Shown in pieces: positions 25,859-35,466 of a stretch of DNA of 64,000 nt (its first letter is position 1; the number at the start of each line of letters is the position of its first letter). The stretch is from Flavobacterium tructae (lineage in GTDB: Bacteria; Bacteroidota; Bacteroidia; Flavobacteriales; Flavobacteriaceae): assembly GCF_002217475.1 (NCBI RefSeq), contig NZ_MUHH01000017.1, forward strand, positions 577,289 to 641,288. Reading direction: 5' to 3'. The translations under genes were made by a program, and so were the position numbers. Below the pieces are notes generated by a model that searched no databases, had not been told where the DNA came from, and saw only the letters and a program-made list of their open reading frames with translations.

Positions 25859-28741
25859 TTAGATGCTCATCAGAAATCCAATCAGGTTTTCTTTTTTGTT
25901 TAAGCCTAGTTTTTTGCGGAGTCGGTAGCGTGCCAACTCCACTCCGCCTGTCGAAATATTCATAATTTCGGCTATTTCTTTGGTAGACATATTCATCAGT
26001 AAATAAGTGGATAAATCCAGTTCGCGCGGAGAAATTGTTGGGTATTTTTCTTTTAAGCGTTTTAAGAATTCAAAATGTACGTTTTTGATGTGCTTCTCAA
26101 GGTCTTTCCAGCTCTTGTCTGTGTTGACCTCTTTTACAATGCTTTTATTTAGTTTGCTCACCTGAAATTTTGTCGATTCGTCGAGAGCATCGTTGTCGAT
26201 TTCTTTTAGTTTGTGAATGATACCATTTAAGACTTTGTTTTTCTTTACAACTTGCAGGGAATTGCTCACCAGTTCTTTGTCTTTGGCGAGGATTTTTATC
26301 TGGAGTTTGTCATTTTTTAGTCTTTCAATTTCTTTTGCCAGCTCATATTGTTTTTGCTTTATTTTTGATTCTTTTTCAAGATACAGTTTTCTTTGCTCTA
26401 TCGTTTCATAATATTTGTTTTTCCTGATTTTGAGTTTAATTCTGTTTGAAACAATATAAATTCCTGCCAGAAGTAATAAAAAGTAGGTCAGATAGGCCAG
26501 GAAATGTCTGTACCAGGGAGGTGAGATGGTAAAAATGATTTCAGACACATCAGACTCTCTGCCGTAGCTGTTTTTTGCTTTAATTTTCATGGTGTACTTG
26601 CCTTCTCTCAGATTGGTGTATTCTTTTATAGAAGTGGTCGACCAATTGCGCCAGTTTTCTTCAAATGGTTCTAATTTATAGGAATAGGTTACATTTTCCT
26701 GATTTTCGAAAGTAGGAGATGAGAACGTAAATTTGACATGATTGGATTGATAAGGAATTAAAAGGTCTGTTAGTGGTTTTTCAAGATTACCTGTCATAAT
26801 AGTATCGCTGGTAGAGGAGAAACTTTCAAAAAAGACCTTAGGTTTTGTGATGAATTTATTTGAAATTTGAGAATCATAATGTGCAAGTCCATCAGTTAGT
26901 CCTATAAAAATGTTCTCCGGATCGATTGTATTGACCGAAATATATTTGTTTACCAGATTACCTGTTAAATTGGAAAATGGAGCTTCTGTGCGGATGTATT
27001 TTCCATTGGAACCTTTTATTAAAACGCCAAGTGATTCATTGTAGGAATACCATAAATTGTTGTATTTGTCTTCTATTATAGTATTTACAGTCGGAATTTT
27101 TTCGAATAAAGCGGTTACCTTTTTGTCCTCAAAAAAGTCTTCCTGTTCGTCACTGTATCTGTAAAAGTGATTTTTGGTTTGAAAGTAAACTTTGTTGTTG
27201 ATCAATTGAAGACTTCCTATTCCTTTTTTTGATGTGGAAATGTGAGCGTGTTTTTTTACAAGGTCAAATCTTTTTAAATCCTCAGACAATCTCATCTGAT
27301 ACAGATAAGGATCCTTTTTCAGCCACAAATAATTATTGTCAAGCTCGATTTCAAATGTATTTGTCGTCTCGTCAAATCCCTCAACCTGATTGACATAACT
27401 GATTTCGTTTGCTGAGTTTTTAAAGATGGACAAACCACTGTAACTCTCACCAATAATGTAACCGGGGTGGTTTGGAATGGTTTTGAAACCGAAATAACCT
27501 TTATTATCCAGTGTTTTTGACACTCTGTTTTGATTAATTACCAAGGCACCGCTATTACTTGCACACAAAAGTGTATTATTGATGATCTGAATGTTCCAGG
27601 CTTGTGCAATGGTACCCTCGACGCGGTTGAATGGTTCGTCTTTAAAAGGTGCGTTCCAGGAATGATAAAATAAACCCTGATTGGTGGCAACATACAGGTT
27701 TTTGTTGAAAATTACAGATGCATAAACAGTACCTATATTATAACTATAGTCAAAAAAGGTAAAAGGAGAGTTTTGGTTTATAAAGGCGATTCCATTATCC
27801 AGTCCTAGCCATAGATTATTTTTATTATCAACAAAAGAGGTCAGTACCGTGTTGTTTTGGAGTCCTTTTTGTCGGTTTAGATGCTGAAGGATTTTCCCAT
27901 TCAGGTCGCAAATGACTGCACCATTGAGAACCGAATTGAGTACGATGAATTTTTTTCCGATAATAGCTCCGCCCAAAGAGGTGTTCTTTTTGATAAAACT
28001 ATTTGCTTCGGTTTCCCAAGGGGTAATGCTATTATAGTCATAAGTAAAAAGTCCTTTTTCTAAGGTTGCAAAAAGTAATTTGTTGTTGGGTAGCGGAAAC
28101 ATCGCCCAGATCTCTTTGTCGTTTAAAGCAGTGGTTCCTTTTAAAGGACTTAGTTTCTGGTTCTTGTATTCTAAAATACCCAGAACTTTATCCTGAAAAT
28201 ATAGGTGTTCTTTTATAAGAAACGAAAATTGAAACCTTCTCGGGGCATTGATAAGGCGTAATTTATTGTTTTTGTAAAAGAAGACCTTGGTGAAAGATTG
28301 AAATACGACTTCTCCTTTATAAAGATGTATTCTCCAGATCAGGTTAATGTTTCTGCTGTCTTTTTTACTGATTAACGCAGAAAGGGAATGGTATTGTAAT
28401 CTGCCTTTTGTATCACTCTTAAAATAACCAAATTCATTATTTCCGCCAACATATATCCTGCCGGACTGGCCGTCTATTTTTAAGCTTCTGATAGCAGTAT
28501 TGTTGGGAAGCGGATATTTGTTCCAGGTTGATCCGTCAAACTGTATTAAGCCGTTATTGTTTGCGAAGTAGATGTTGCCATTTTTATCCTGATCAATATT
28601 CCAATTTTGAGTGCCTCCTTTATAATCGGATCGCTTATAGTTTTTAATAGCGGGTAATCCAATGTTTTTTACTTGTGAAAAAAGAGTAAAAGGCAGTACA
28701 AAAAGGATAAAAATCGAAATAGATGCATTTGCGAATTTCAT
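25859..28741 (-). CDS. Membrane-spanning sensor with beta-propeller, Y_Y_Y domain and LuxR-type HTH; likely PUL regulator
   Basis: 960 residues with a signal peptide (MKFANASISIFILFVLPFTLFSQ). Two-component-regulator-type propeller repeats run to about residue 640 (GNIYFANNNGLIQFDG, NNLWLGLDNGIAFIN). A Y_Y_Y domain follows (about 680-740, YSYKLEPFEENWRNWS), then one membrane helix (about 744-765), a Lys/Glu-rich coiled coil (765-835), and a C-terminal LuxR-type helix-turn-helix (about 902-955, MSTKEIAEIMNISTGGVELARYRLRKKLGL). There is no histidine-kinase or receiver domain, so ligand sensing in the periplasm would have to reach DNA in one polypeptide. It is divergent from susC1 and is the obvious candidate regulator of the locus. 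Confidence 0.9.
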   Translation of the reverse strand: MKFANASISIFILFVLPFTLFSQVKNIGLPAIKNYKRSDYKGGTQNWNIDQDKNGNIYFANNNGLIQFDGSTWNKYPLPNNTAIRSLKIDGQSGRIYVGGNNEFGYFKSDTKGRLQYHSLSALISKKDSRNINLIWRIHLYKGEVVFQSFTKVFFYKNNKLRLINAPRRFQFSFLIKEHLYFQDKVLGILEYKNQKLSPLKGTTALNDKEIWAMFPLPNNKLLFATLEKGLFTYDYNSITPWETEANSFIKKNTSLGGAIIGKKFIVLNSVLNGAVICDLNGKILQHLNRQKGLQNNTVLTSFVDNKNNLWLGLDNGIAFINQNSPFTFFDYSYNIGTVYASVIFNKNLYVATNQGLFYHSWNAPFKDEPFNRVEGTIAQAWNIQIINNTLLCASNSGALVINQNRVSKTLDNKGYFGFKTIPNHPGYIIGESYSGLSIFKNSANEISYVNQVEGFDETTNTFEIELDNNYLWLKKDPYLYQMRLSEDLKRFDLVKKHAHISTSKKGIGSLQLINNKVYFQTKNHFYRYSDEQEDFFEDKKVTALFEKIPTVNTIIEDKYNNLWYSYNESLGVLIKGSNGKYIRTEAPFSNLTGNLVNKYISVNTIDPENIFIGLTDGLAHYDSQISNKFITKPKVFFESFSSTSDTIMTGNLEKPLTDLLIPYQSNHVKFTFSSPTFENQENVTYSYKLEPFEENWRNWSTTSIKEYTNLREGKYTMKIKAKNSYGRESDVSEIIFTISPPWYRHFLAYLTYFLLLLAGIYIVSNRIKLKIRKNKYYETIEQRKLYLEKESKIKQKQYELAKEIERLKNDKLQIKILAKDKELVSNSLQVVKKNKVLNGIIHKLKEIDNDALDESTKFQVSKLNKSIVKEVNTDKSWKDLEKHIKNVHFEFLKRLKEKYPTISPRELDLSTYLLMNMSTKEIAEIMNISTGGVELARYRLRKKLGLNKKENLIGFLMSI

Positions 28742-29084
28742 AATTTTAGATCAGTGTTTTTATTAGTAATGTTTTGTAATCCTCTTTTTTTGGATTAATG
28801 CAATCGGAATATTGTGTTTTTCTGTAGAATTTTTCCATAAAATCGAAAATAATTCATTTTTAGTAAATGTAGTGTTTATTTTATTTAGTTAACAATTCTA
28901 TAACAGTATAAAATGATTTTTAAAATCCTAAAAATCAATAAATTATTCATAATTTGATGTGTTTTTGTAAGGTGTGAATTTATAGGTTGATGTGTTTTTG
29001 TAATGAATTTTAATTACACATACTGAAATTTTAAATTTATTATTGCATCGAATTACTAATTAATTAACCAAAATTTTTAGAAAA
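28742..29084. promoter_or_regulatory. Divergent control region between PUL regulator and susC1
   Basis: 343 bp, very AT-rich, with no gene. It holds the 17-bp direct repeat at 28954-29003. It also holds a possible susC1 -7 box, TATTATTG at 29038-29045 (one mismatch to TAnnTTTG), 40 bp before the ATG. Confidence 0.6.
28954..29003 (+). promoter_or_regulatory. 17-bp perfect direct repeat, candidate operator
   Basis: TTGATGTGTTTTTGTAA occurs at 28954-28970 and again at 28987-29003. The start-to-start distance of 33 bp is about three helical turns, so both copies face the same side. They lie 35-84 bp upstream of the possible susC1 -7 box, where an activator would bind. Confidence 0.65.
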
Positions 29085-32000
29085 ATGAAATTAACAAAAT
29101 TACTTATTTTTTGTTTTTCGTTTCTGTTGTTTTCAGTTGTCACAATGGCGCAGGATGTTACAGTAAGCGGAATCATAAATGATGAAAATGGAATGCCAGT
29201 TCCGGGTGCGTCTATTTTAATAAAAGGTACAAATAAGGCGACAGCATCTGATTTCGATGGAAAATTTCAGATCAATGTTCCTGCAAACGGCACCTTAACA
29301 ATTAGTTTTGTAGGTTATAATACAGTACAGGAAGCTGTAAACGGAAGAACTAAAATTGATGTTAAGTTAAAAGCGGAATCTCAGGCCCTAAATGAAGTTG
29401 TAGTAGTAGGATACGGTACACAAAAGAAAAGTGTCGTTACAGGTTCTATATCCAGTGTTAAGGCAAAAGACTTAGAGAGTCTCCCTATAACAAGGGTAGA
29501 ACAAGCGCTACAAGGAAGAGTTTCCGGGGTTTCTATTGCAGCAAATGCAGGACAACCGGGATCAGCTTCGACCATACGTATTCGAGGTTTTACTACATTA
29601 AACAATAATGATCCTTTATGGGTTGTAGATGGTGTAATCGTTGATAATGGAGGTATTGGTTACCTAAACCAGTCTGATATCGAGTCTATCGAGGTGCTTA
29701 AAGATGGCGCTTCAGGAGCTATTTATGGTTCTCGTGCAGCGGCCGGAGTTATTCTTGTAACTACAAAAAAAGGTAAAGCAGGTAAAATCTCGGTAAGCTA
29801 TACCGGTTTTGCAGGAACATCTCAGGCAGCTAAAAAATTAGATTTACTAGATGCTAATCAGTATGTAACTATTATGAATGAAGCTAACGTAAATGGCGGA
29901 ACTCCGAATAGATACACCGTTCCTGCAAATGTTGGAAACGGAACAGACTGGCAGAATGTAATTTTTAATAATCATGCACAACGTTCTTCTCATGAGCTAA
30001 GTTTTAGCGGTGGTAACGATACGTCAACTTTTTACATGTCTTTTGGATTAACAGATCAGGAAGGTATTGTAAACTCTGATATTTCTAATTACAACAGAAA
30101 AAATATCCGTTTGAACTCTAACCATAAATTAGGGAAGTATATTAAAATTGGTCAAACTTTAGGATATTCTCACGAAAAAACAATTGGTGTAGGAAATACC
30201 AATGATGAGTTTGGAGGGCCTTTGTCGTCAGCCATAAACTTAGATCCGTTAACACCGGTACTTGTTGCACCGGGTGCGGCAACCGGGGCAGGTACTCCGT
30301 ACGAGAACAAAAATGCGCTTAGAGATGCAAACGGAAATTATTACGGTATCTCGACAATTGTAACTCAGGAAACTTCAAATCCATTAGCGTATACGCAAAC
30401 AAGATTAGGAAATAATGATTTTGCAGATAATTTTGTTGGAAATATTTTTGCTGAAGCAGAAATTTTACCCGGATTAAAATTCAAATCTACTGCAGGTGGA
30501 AAATTAGCCTATTACGGTTCAGATAACTTTACACCGGTTTATTACTTAAACGGAGCTACCAAAAAAGATGTAAATGAATTGTTCCGATCGTACAAAAAAT
30601 CTTTCAGCTGGAACTGGGAGAACACTCTAAACTACGATAAGAAAATTGGAAATCATCATTTCGGTATTTTAATTGGAAAAGGTACTTATGTTGATAATAT
30701 TACTTCCGGTAATGATATCACCTACAGAGGTGTACCGGCTACGACACATGCCGAAGCTTCTTTTAATGTTGACATTCCAATTTCTGATAAAATAGCAAAC
30801 GCTTACAATGCACAAGCTTTAGAACACAGAGTGGAGTCCTTGTTTTCCAGATTAAACTACGATTACAAAGAAAAATATATTTTTACCGGGATTCTTCGTC
30901 GTGATGGTTCTACACGCTTTGGACCAAACCATAAATACGGAACTTTCCCGTCAGTATCTTTAGGTTGGGTTCCTTCCAAAGAAAATTTCTGGGGAGAAAA
31001 TAAAATCGTGAATACTTTAAAAATAAGAGGAGGTTATGGAGTTACGGGTAATGATTCCTCTCCTGATTTCTTATACATTTCTACAGTTGGAATTCAAAGA
31101 AACTATACTATCGGTGGGGTAATTGTTAACGGACAAAGTCCAAATGCGATTCCAAACCCTGATTTGAAATGGGAAGAAACCAAACAACTTAACATTGGTT
31201 TTGAAACTACTTTATTGCATGACTTCAATTTAAGTGTGGACCTTTTCAACAAGAAAACAGAAGGTATCTTAATGAAAGTACCGATTCCGGGTTATGTTGG
31301 AGCCACGGGTAATACTTATGCAAACTTAGCAGATATGGAAAATCGCGGTGTAGATATTGAATTAGGCTACCGTAAGAAAATTGGAGAATTGAACCTGTCT
31401 GTTAATGGAAACTTCTCTTACATCAAAAATGAAATTACTTATATAGACAAAGGAGTTAATTTCTTAGTTGGAGACGAAACGGTACAATCCAGTTCTTATG
31501 AAATCAACAGAACGGAAGTTGGTCATGCGTATAACTCCTTCTACGGATTTAAAACAAATGGTATTTTCCAGACTCAGGCCGATATTGATTCTTATAAAAA
31601 TGCGGCAGGAAAAGTAATTCAGCCTAATGCTAAACCGGGAGATTTTCGTTGGCAGGATTTGGATGGAGATGGCGTAATCGGAGCTAACGACAGAACTTTC
31701 TTAGGAACTTCATTGCCTAAATTCACGTATGGATTTACTATGAACTTAGCTTACAAGGGATTCGATATGTTAGTTTTTGGTCAGGGTGCGGGAGGAAATA
31801 TGATCTATCAGGGATTGAGAAGACTTGATATTTCTACAGCAAATTATCAAACAGAAGTTATGGGACGCTGGACAGGACCGGGATCAACAAACAGTTATCC
31901 GAGAGTCACTACTGATGATTCCAACAAAAACTTTACGAATCCATCAGATTTCAATTTGCAAAAAGGAGATTTCTTCCGATTCAAAACAATCCAACTTGGA

Positions 32001-32216
32001 TATTCATTTCCAAAAGAATGGATAGAAAGCATCTCATTGCAAAAAGTAAGATTGTATGTAACAGGAGAAAATTTATGGACGATTACCAAATATACAGGTT
32101 ATGATCCTGAAATTGGAGGTCCTACTACAGCCGGAATGAACAACGTACAGGGTGTTGACAGAGGATATTACCCTCAGGCAAAATCGTATATGTTAGGAGT
32201 TAATTTGCAATTTTAA
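29085..32216 (+). CDS. SusC-like TonB-dependent outer-membrane transporter (module 1)
   Basis: 1043 residues. A signal peptide is followed by a carboxypeptidase-D-like domain (about 25-105, VTVSGIINDENGMPVPGASILIKGT), the SusC signature NEVVVVGYGTQKK, the plug (about 115-230, ALQGRVSGVSIAAN, TIRIRGFTTLNN) and a long beta-barrel ending in the aromatic terminus SYMLGVNLQF. SusC proteins import oligosaccharides under a SusD lid using TonB energy. It leads the first module, 18 bp before susD1, with the direct repeat upstream. The imported sugar is probably a beta-glucan oligosaccharide, judged only from the enzymes downstream. Confidence 0.95.
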   Translation: MKLTKLLIFCFSFLLFSVVTMAQDVTVSGIINDENGMPVPGASILIKGTNKATASDFDGKFQINVPANGTLTISFVGYNTVQEAVNGRTKIDVKLKAESQALNEVVVVGYGTQKKSVVTGSISSVKAKDLESLPITRVEQALQGRVSGVSIAANAGQPGSASTIRIRGFTTLNNNDPLWVVDGVIVDNGGIGYLNQSDIESIEVLKDGASGAIYGSRAAAGVILVTTKKGKAGKISVSYTGFAGTSQAAKKLDLLDANQYVTIMNEANVNGGTPNRYTVPANVGNGTDWQNVIFNNHAQRSSHELSFSGGNDTSTFYMSFGLTDQEGIVNSDISNYNRKNIRLNSNHKLGKYIKIGQTLGYSHEKTIGVGNTNDEFGGPLSSAINLDPLTPVLVAPGAATGAGTPYENKNALRDANGNYYGISTIVTQETSNPLAYTQTRLGNNDFADNFVGNIFAEAEILPGLKFKSTAGGKLAYYGSDNFTPVYYLNGATKKDVNELFRSYKKSFSWNWENTLNYDKKIGNHHFGILIGKGTYVDNITSGNDITYRGVPATTHAEASFNVDIPISDKIANAYNAQALEHRVESLFSRLNYDYKEKYIFTGILRRDGSTRFGPNHKYGTFPSVSLGWVPSKENFWGENKIVNTLKIRGGYGVTGNDSSPDFLYISTVGIQRNYTIGGVIVNGQSPNAIPNPDLKWEETKQLNIGFETTLLHDFNLSVDLFNKKTEGILMKVPIPGYVGATGNTYANLADMENRGVDIELGYRKKIGELNLSVNGNFSYIKNEITYIDKGVNFLVGDETVQSSSYEINRTEVGHAYNSFYGFKTNGIFQTQADIDSYKNAAGKVIQPNAKPGDFRWQDLDGDGVIGANDRTFLGTSLPKFTYGFTMNLAYKGFDMLVFGQGAGGNMIYQGLRRLDISTANYQTEVMGRWTGPGSTNSYPRVTTDDSNKNFTNPSDFNLQKGDFFRFKTIQLGYSFPKEWIESISLQKVRLYVTGENLWTITKYTGYDPEIGGPTTAGMNNVQGVDRGYYPQAKSYMLGVNLQF

Positions 32217-32234
32217 ATTTAAAAAAAAGATATT

Positions 32235-33782
32235 ATGAAACTTATAAGTTTTAAACAATCATTATTCGCTTTTGGGGTGTTACTTACACTTGGATCGTGC
32301 GATACCGATGAAAAATTGGAGGTAAAGGGAGATGGAGTAGTACTGGAAGATAATTTTTACAGAAACGAAACCGAGGCTTATTCAGGTCTGGTAGCAGCAT
32401 ACGATAAACTAGGAAAGTTTGCAGGAGCAATGGAAAATGCACCCTTATTATTCTTAAACTCTGCATCCGATGACTTCTATGCAGGTGGGGGTGGTTCAGA
32501 CGACCAGCCTGGACTACAGGTGGCATCGAACTATTCTGTTAGTCCGGCTAATATTCCACCGGCAATTTGGGCAGATTATTACAAAGGCGTAGCAAGATGC
32601 AACGTCATGCTGGTAAAACTTCCGAATGTTCCTATGGATGCCGCTAAGAAAGCAAGATTTGCCGCAGAAGTAAAAGCGTTACGTGCTTATTATTATTTTG
32701 ATCTGGTGAGAATGTTTAAGAATATTCCTTTGATTCTGACACCACTAACGAAAAACGAAATTCCTTTAGTTATGCAGGCTAAACCGGAAGAGGTTTATGC
32801 ACAAATTGAAAAAGATTTAAACGAAGCAATTCCTGATTTGCCAATGACCATACCTGCACCTGAGTTAGGAAGATTCTCTAAAGGAGCTGCAACAGCACTT
32901 TTAGGAAAAGTATATTTATACGATAATAAAAAGCCACAGGCGGCGGTTGAATTGGCAAAAGTAAACGGAACTCCCGGAGGAACAAGTAGTTTTGGCTATA
33001 AGCTGATGGATACTTTCGCTTCTTTATGGGATCATACCAAAAAATTCAATTCAGAATCTATCTTTGAAATTACCTATACCGATAAATCCAATGCAGATTG
33101 GGGGAATTTTGAAAGAGGTGATGACGAAGGTAACGTTGCTGCTCAGCTGATGGGAATCAGAGATTATTCCAGAACAAAATATGGAAAAGCAGCACTTTTA
33201 CCAGATTATATTAATGGATGGGGCTTTTGTGTTGTTACCGCAGATCTGGCAAATACAATGAAAAGCGATCCACGTTTCGCGTCTACTATTTTTGATGCAA
33301 AGACTGCAAGAGCTACCGGAGATCCGGATAAAGATCCAAACACTTTGATTACTTACAAAGACAGTTATCAGGAGACCGGATATCATTTTATTAAATATGC
33401 ACCGGTTAATGCCGATATCAAAGCAAGTAACCCTTTCTTAAATTTTGGAATCAATACCTACGTTATTCGTTTGGCAGATACTTATTTATTAGAGGCTGAA
33501 GCTTTAGGAGGAACAGGAGCAAGAGCTCAGGCACTACTAGATGCTGTTAGATTAAGAGCCGGATTAACATCAGTACCGGTTTCTATTCCGGCTATTTTAG
33601 CCGAAAGAAGATTAGAACTTGCAGGTGAAGGTCATCGTTGGTTTGATTTGGTGAGAACAGGTCAGGCTGCTGCCAAACTTGCTTTCAAAGGATTTCAGGC
33701 CAATAAAAATGAAGCATTCCCAATTCCATATAGTGAATTCAATAACACTAAGATGGTTCAAAATCAGGGATATCCACAATAA
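32235..33782 (+). CDS. SusD/RagB-like surface glycan-binding lipoprotein (module 1)
   Basis: 515 residues with a lipoprotein signal (LTLGSC, Cys22). The acidic residues after the Cys (DTDEK) fit surface export in Bacteroidota. The helical TPR-like SusD fold is recognisable from AEVKALRAYYYFDLVRMFKNIPLI and the C-terminal LAERRLELAGEGHRWFDLVRTG. It forms the lid of the SusC1 transporter. A hairpin terminator follows, so downstream enzymes may be made at a lower level or from another promoter. Confidence 0.95.
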   Translation: MKLISFKQSLFAFGVLLTLGSCDTDEKLEVKGDGVVLEDNFYRNETEAYSGLVAAYDKLGKFAGAMENAPLLFLNSASDDFYAGGGGSDDQPGLQVASNYSVSPANIPPAIWADYYKGVARCNVMLVKLPNVPMDAAKKARFAAEVKALRAYYYFDLVRMFKNIPLILTPLTKNEIPLVMQAKPEEVYAQIEKDLNEAIPDLPMTIPAPELGRFSKGAATALLGKVYLYDNKKPQAAVELAKVNGTPGGTSSFGYKLMDTFASLWDHTKKFNSESIFEITYTDKSNADWGNFERGDDEGNVAAQLMGIRDYSRTKYGKAALLPDYINGWGFCVVTADLANTMKSDPRFASTIFDAKTARATGDPDKDPNTLITYKDSYQETGYHFIKYAPVNADIKASNPFLNFGINTYVIRLADTYLLEAEALGGTGARAQALLDAVRLRAGLTSVPVSIPAILAERRLELAGEGHRWFDLVRTGQAAAKLAFKGFQANKNEAFPIPYSEFNNTKMVQNQGYPQ

Positions 33783-33817
33783 TGAAGTAAGTTAAGTTTA
33801 AGTTTAAGGTTGGTTGT

Positions 33818-33852
33818 AAATAGCCCATTCTCATAATGATTATGGGCTATTT
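33818..33852 (+). terminator. Hairpin after susD1
   Basis: AAATAGCCCAT (33818-33828) pairs with ATGGGCTATTT (33842-33852), followed by TTT. It may only partly stop transcription, letting the glycosidase genes be read at a lower level. Confidence 0.7.
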
Positions 33853-33919
33853 TTAAATCAAACCGGAAATCATTTGACTAAGAAATTTGATCAAAGTCTC
33901 AATTATTAAAACATACTCA

Positions 33920-35380
33920 ATGAGAAAGATTGGCTATATTATTACTTGTTTATGTTTTTCTTTATCTGTTTTTCCACAACAGAAAAACCAAAAACAGCAA
34001 CAAAAATTTACCACTACCAATAAAAAAATAACGGTTTATACCACAGCAGCGAATACACAATTAAGATTAACACCAACAGATCATTTAAATTTTACCGCAT
34101 CCAGACAGCCTATAGAAACAGAGTTGTCCGTTTTTGTTGAACCATCCAAACGTTTTCAGAATTTTCTGGGGATTGGCGGTGCCATTACAGATGCAAGTGC
34201 CGAAATTTTTGCCCAATTATCAAAAGAAAAACAGACAGAATTTTTAAATGCCTACTACGATATCCAAAAAGGAATCGGATATTCATTGCTAAGAACAACT
34301 ATTCAAAGTTCTGATTTTAGCAGCGGAAGTTATTCTTATATCGAAGAAGGCGACAAAGATTTAAAAACATTTTCGATTGATCATGACCGCAAATACCGTT
34401 TACCCATGATTAAAGCGGTCCTAAAAAAGGCTGGCGGAAAAATGATTACTTATGCTACTCCGTGGTCACCTAATGCTTTTATGAAAAGCAATAAGAATGT
34501 GCTCAAAGGAGGAACATTACTCCCGGAATTTTATCAACCGTGGGCAAACTTCTATGCAAAATTTATAAAAGCATACGAAAAAGAAGGAATTCCAATTTGG
34601 GCAACATCCGTTCAGAACGAACCCATGGCCACCCAAACCTGGGAATCCTGTTTGTACACCGCTGAGCAGGAAAGAGATTTCCTGAAGAATTACCTTGGAC
34701 CAACCTTAAAAAAAGAAGGTCTGGAGAAGGTGAAAATTATTGCCTGGGATCACAATCGTGATTTAATGGTACAGAGAGCCAATGTTATTTTCTCAGACCC
34801 GGAAGCTTCCAAATATGTTTGGGGAATGGGTTTTCACTGGTACGAAACCTGGACAGGAGCTCAGCCGATGTTTGACAATGTTGCAAGAGTACATGAAGCA
34901 TATCCGGACAAAAAACTCATTTTTACAGAAGGCTGTGTCGAGAAATTTGACGCTGCAAAATACCAATTTTGGCCCAACGCAGAACGATACGGCACTTCTA
35001 TGATCAATGATTTTAATAACGGAACCGTGGGCTGGACAGACTGGAATATACTTTTGGACCAATTTGGAGGACCGAACCACGTAGGCAATTTTTGCTTCGC
35101 ACCCATACATGCAGATACCACTACCGGGGAACTCATTTACACCCCATCGTATTATTATATCGGGCATTTTTCAAAATTCATTCGTCCGAATGCCGTTCGT
35201 GTAAGTACTTCGGTAAGTCGCAGTTATTTGTCAAGTACCTCTTTTTTGAATACTGACGGAAAAATGGCAACCGTAGTGATGAACAATACCGACAATGCTA
35301 TTACCTATAATTTTATTATTGCAACAGAACAGACCATTGTAAAAATTCCTGCACACGCGATACAAACGCTGGTCTATTAA
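33920..35380 (+). CDS. GH30 family glycoside hydrolase (first of tandem pair)
   Basis: 486 residues from the ATG at 33920, which opens the signal peptide MRKIGYIITCLCFSLSVFPQ; a longer in-frame start at 33887 adds 11 residues. The GH30 barrel carries acid/base E234 (VQNEPMATQTWES) and nucleophile E337 (IFTEGCVEKFD). The N-terminal FLGIGGAITDASAEIFAQLS is the family hallmark, and a beta-domain ends the protein. GH30 includes beta-1,6-glucanases and beta-glucosidases; the PUL context favours beta-1,6-glucan. The subfamily is not fixed. It is about 55-60% identical by eye to the next gene. Confidence 0.92.
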   Translation: MRKIGYIITCLCFSLSVFPQQKNQKQQQKFTTTNKKITVYTTAANTQLRLTPTDHLNFTASRQPIETELSVFVEPSKRFQNFLGIGGAITDASAEIFAQLSKEKQTEFLNAYYDIQKGIGYSLLRTTIQSSDFSSGSYSYIEEGDKDLKTFSIDHDRKYRLPMIKAVLKKAGGKMITYATPWSPNAFMKSNKNVLKGGTLLPEFYQPWANFYAKFIKAYEKEGIPIWATSVQNEPMATQTWESCLYTAEQERDFLKNYLGPTLKKEGLEKVKIIAWDHNRDLMVQRANVIFSDPEASKYVWGMGFHWYETWTGAQPMFDNVARVHEAYPDKKLIFTEGCVEKFDAAKYQFWPNAERYGTSMINDFNNGTVGWTDWNILLDQFGGPNHVGNFCFAPIHADTTTGELIYTPSYYYIGHFSKFIRPNAVRVSTSVSRSYLSSTSFLNTDGKMATVVMNNTDNAITYNFIIATEQTIVKIPAHAIQTLVY

Positions 35381-35466
35381 AATTTTGGAGTTAGTTAGAG
35401 GGGCAATCTGATTCGTCCGTTTCGCCCCTTGCTTTTTAATAATAATGAAATCGTTTTGAGTGTACC

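Noticed and set aside
34793..35167. Long antisense frames within the GH30 genes (also 36204-36720)
   Set aside because: They lie opposite well-supported GH30 coding sequence and appear in both duplicates in the same place, as expected for shadows.
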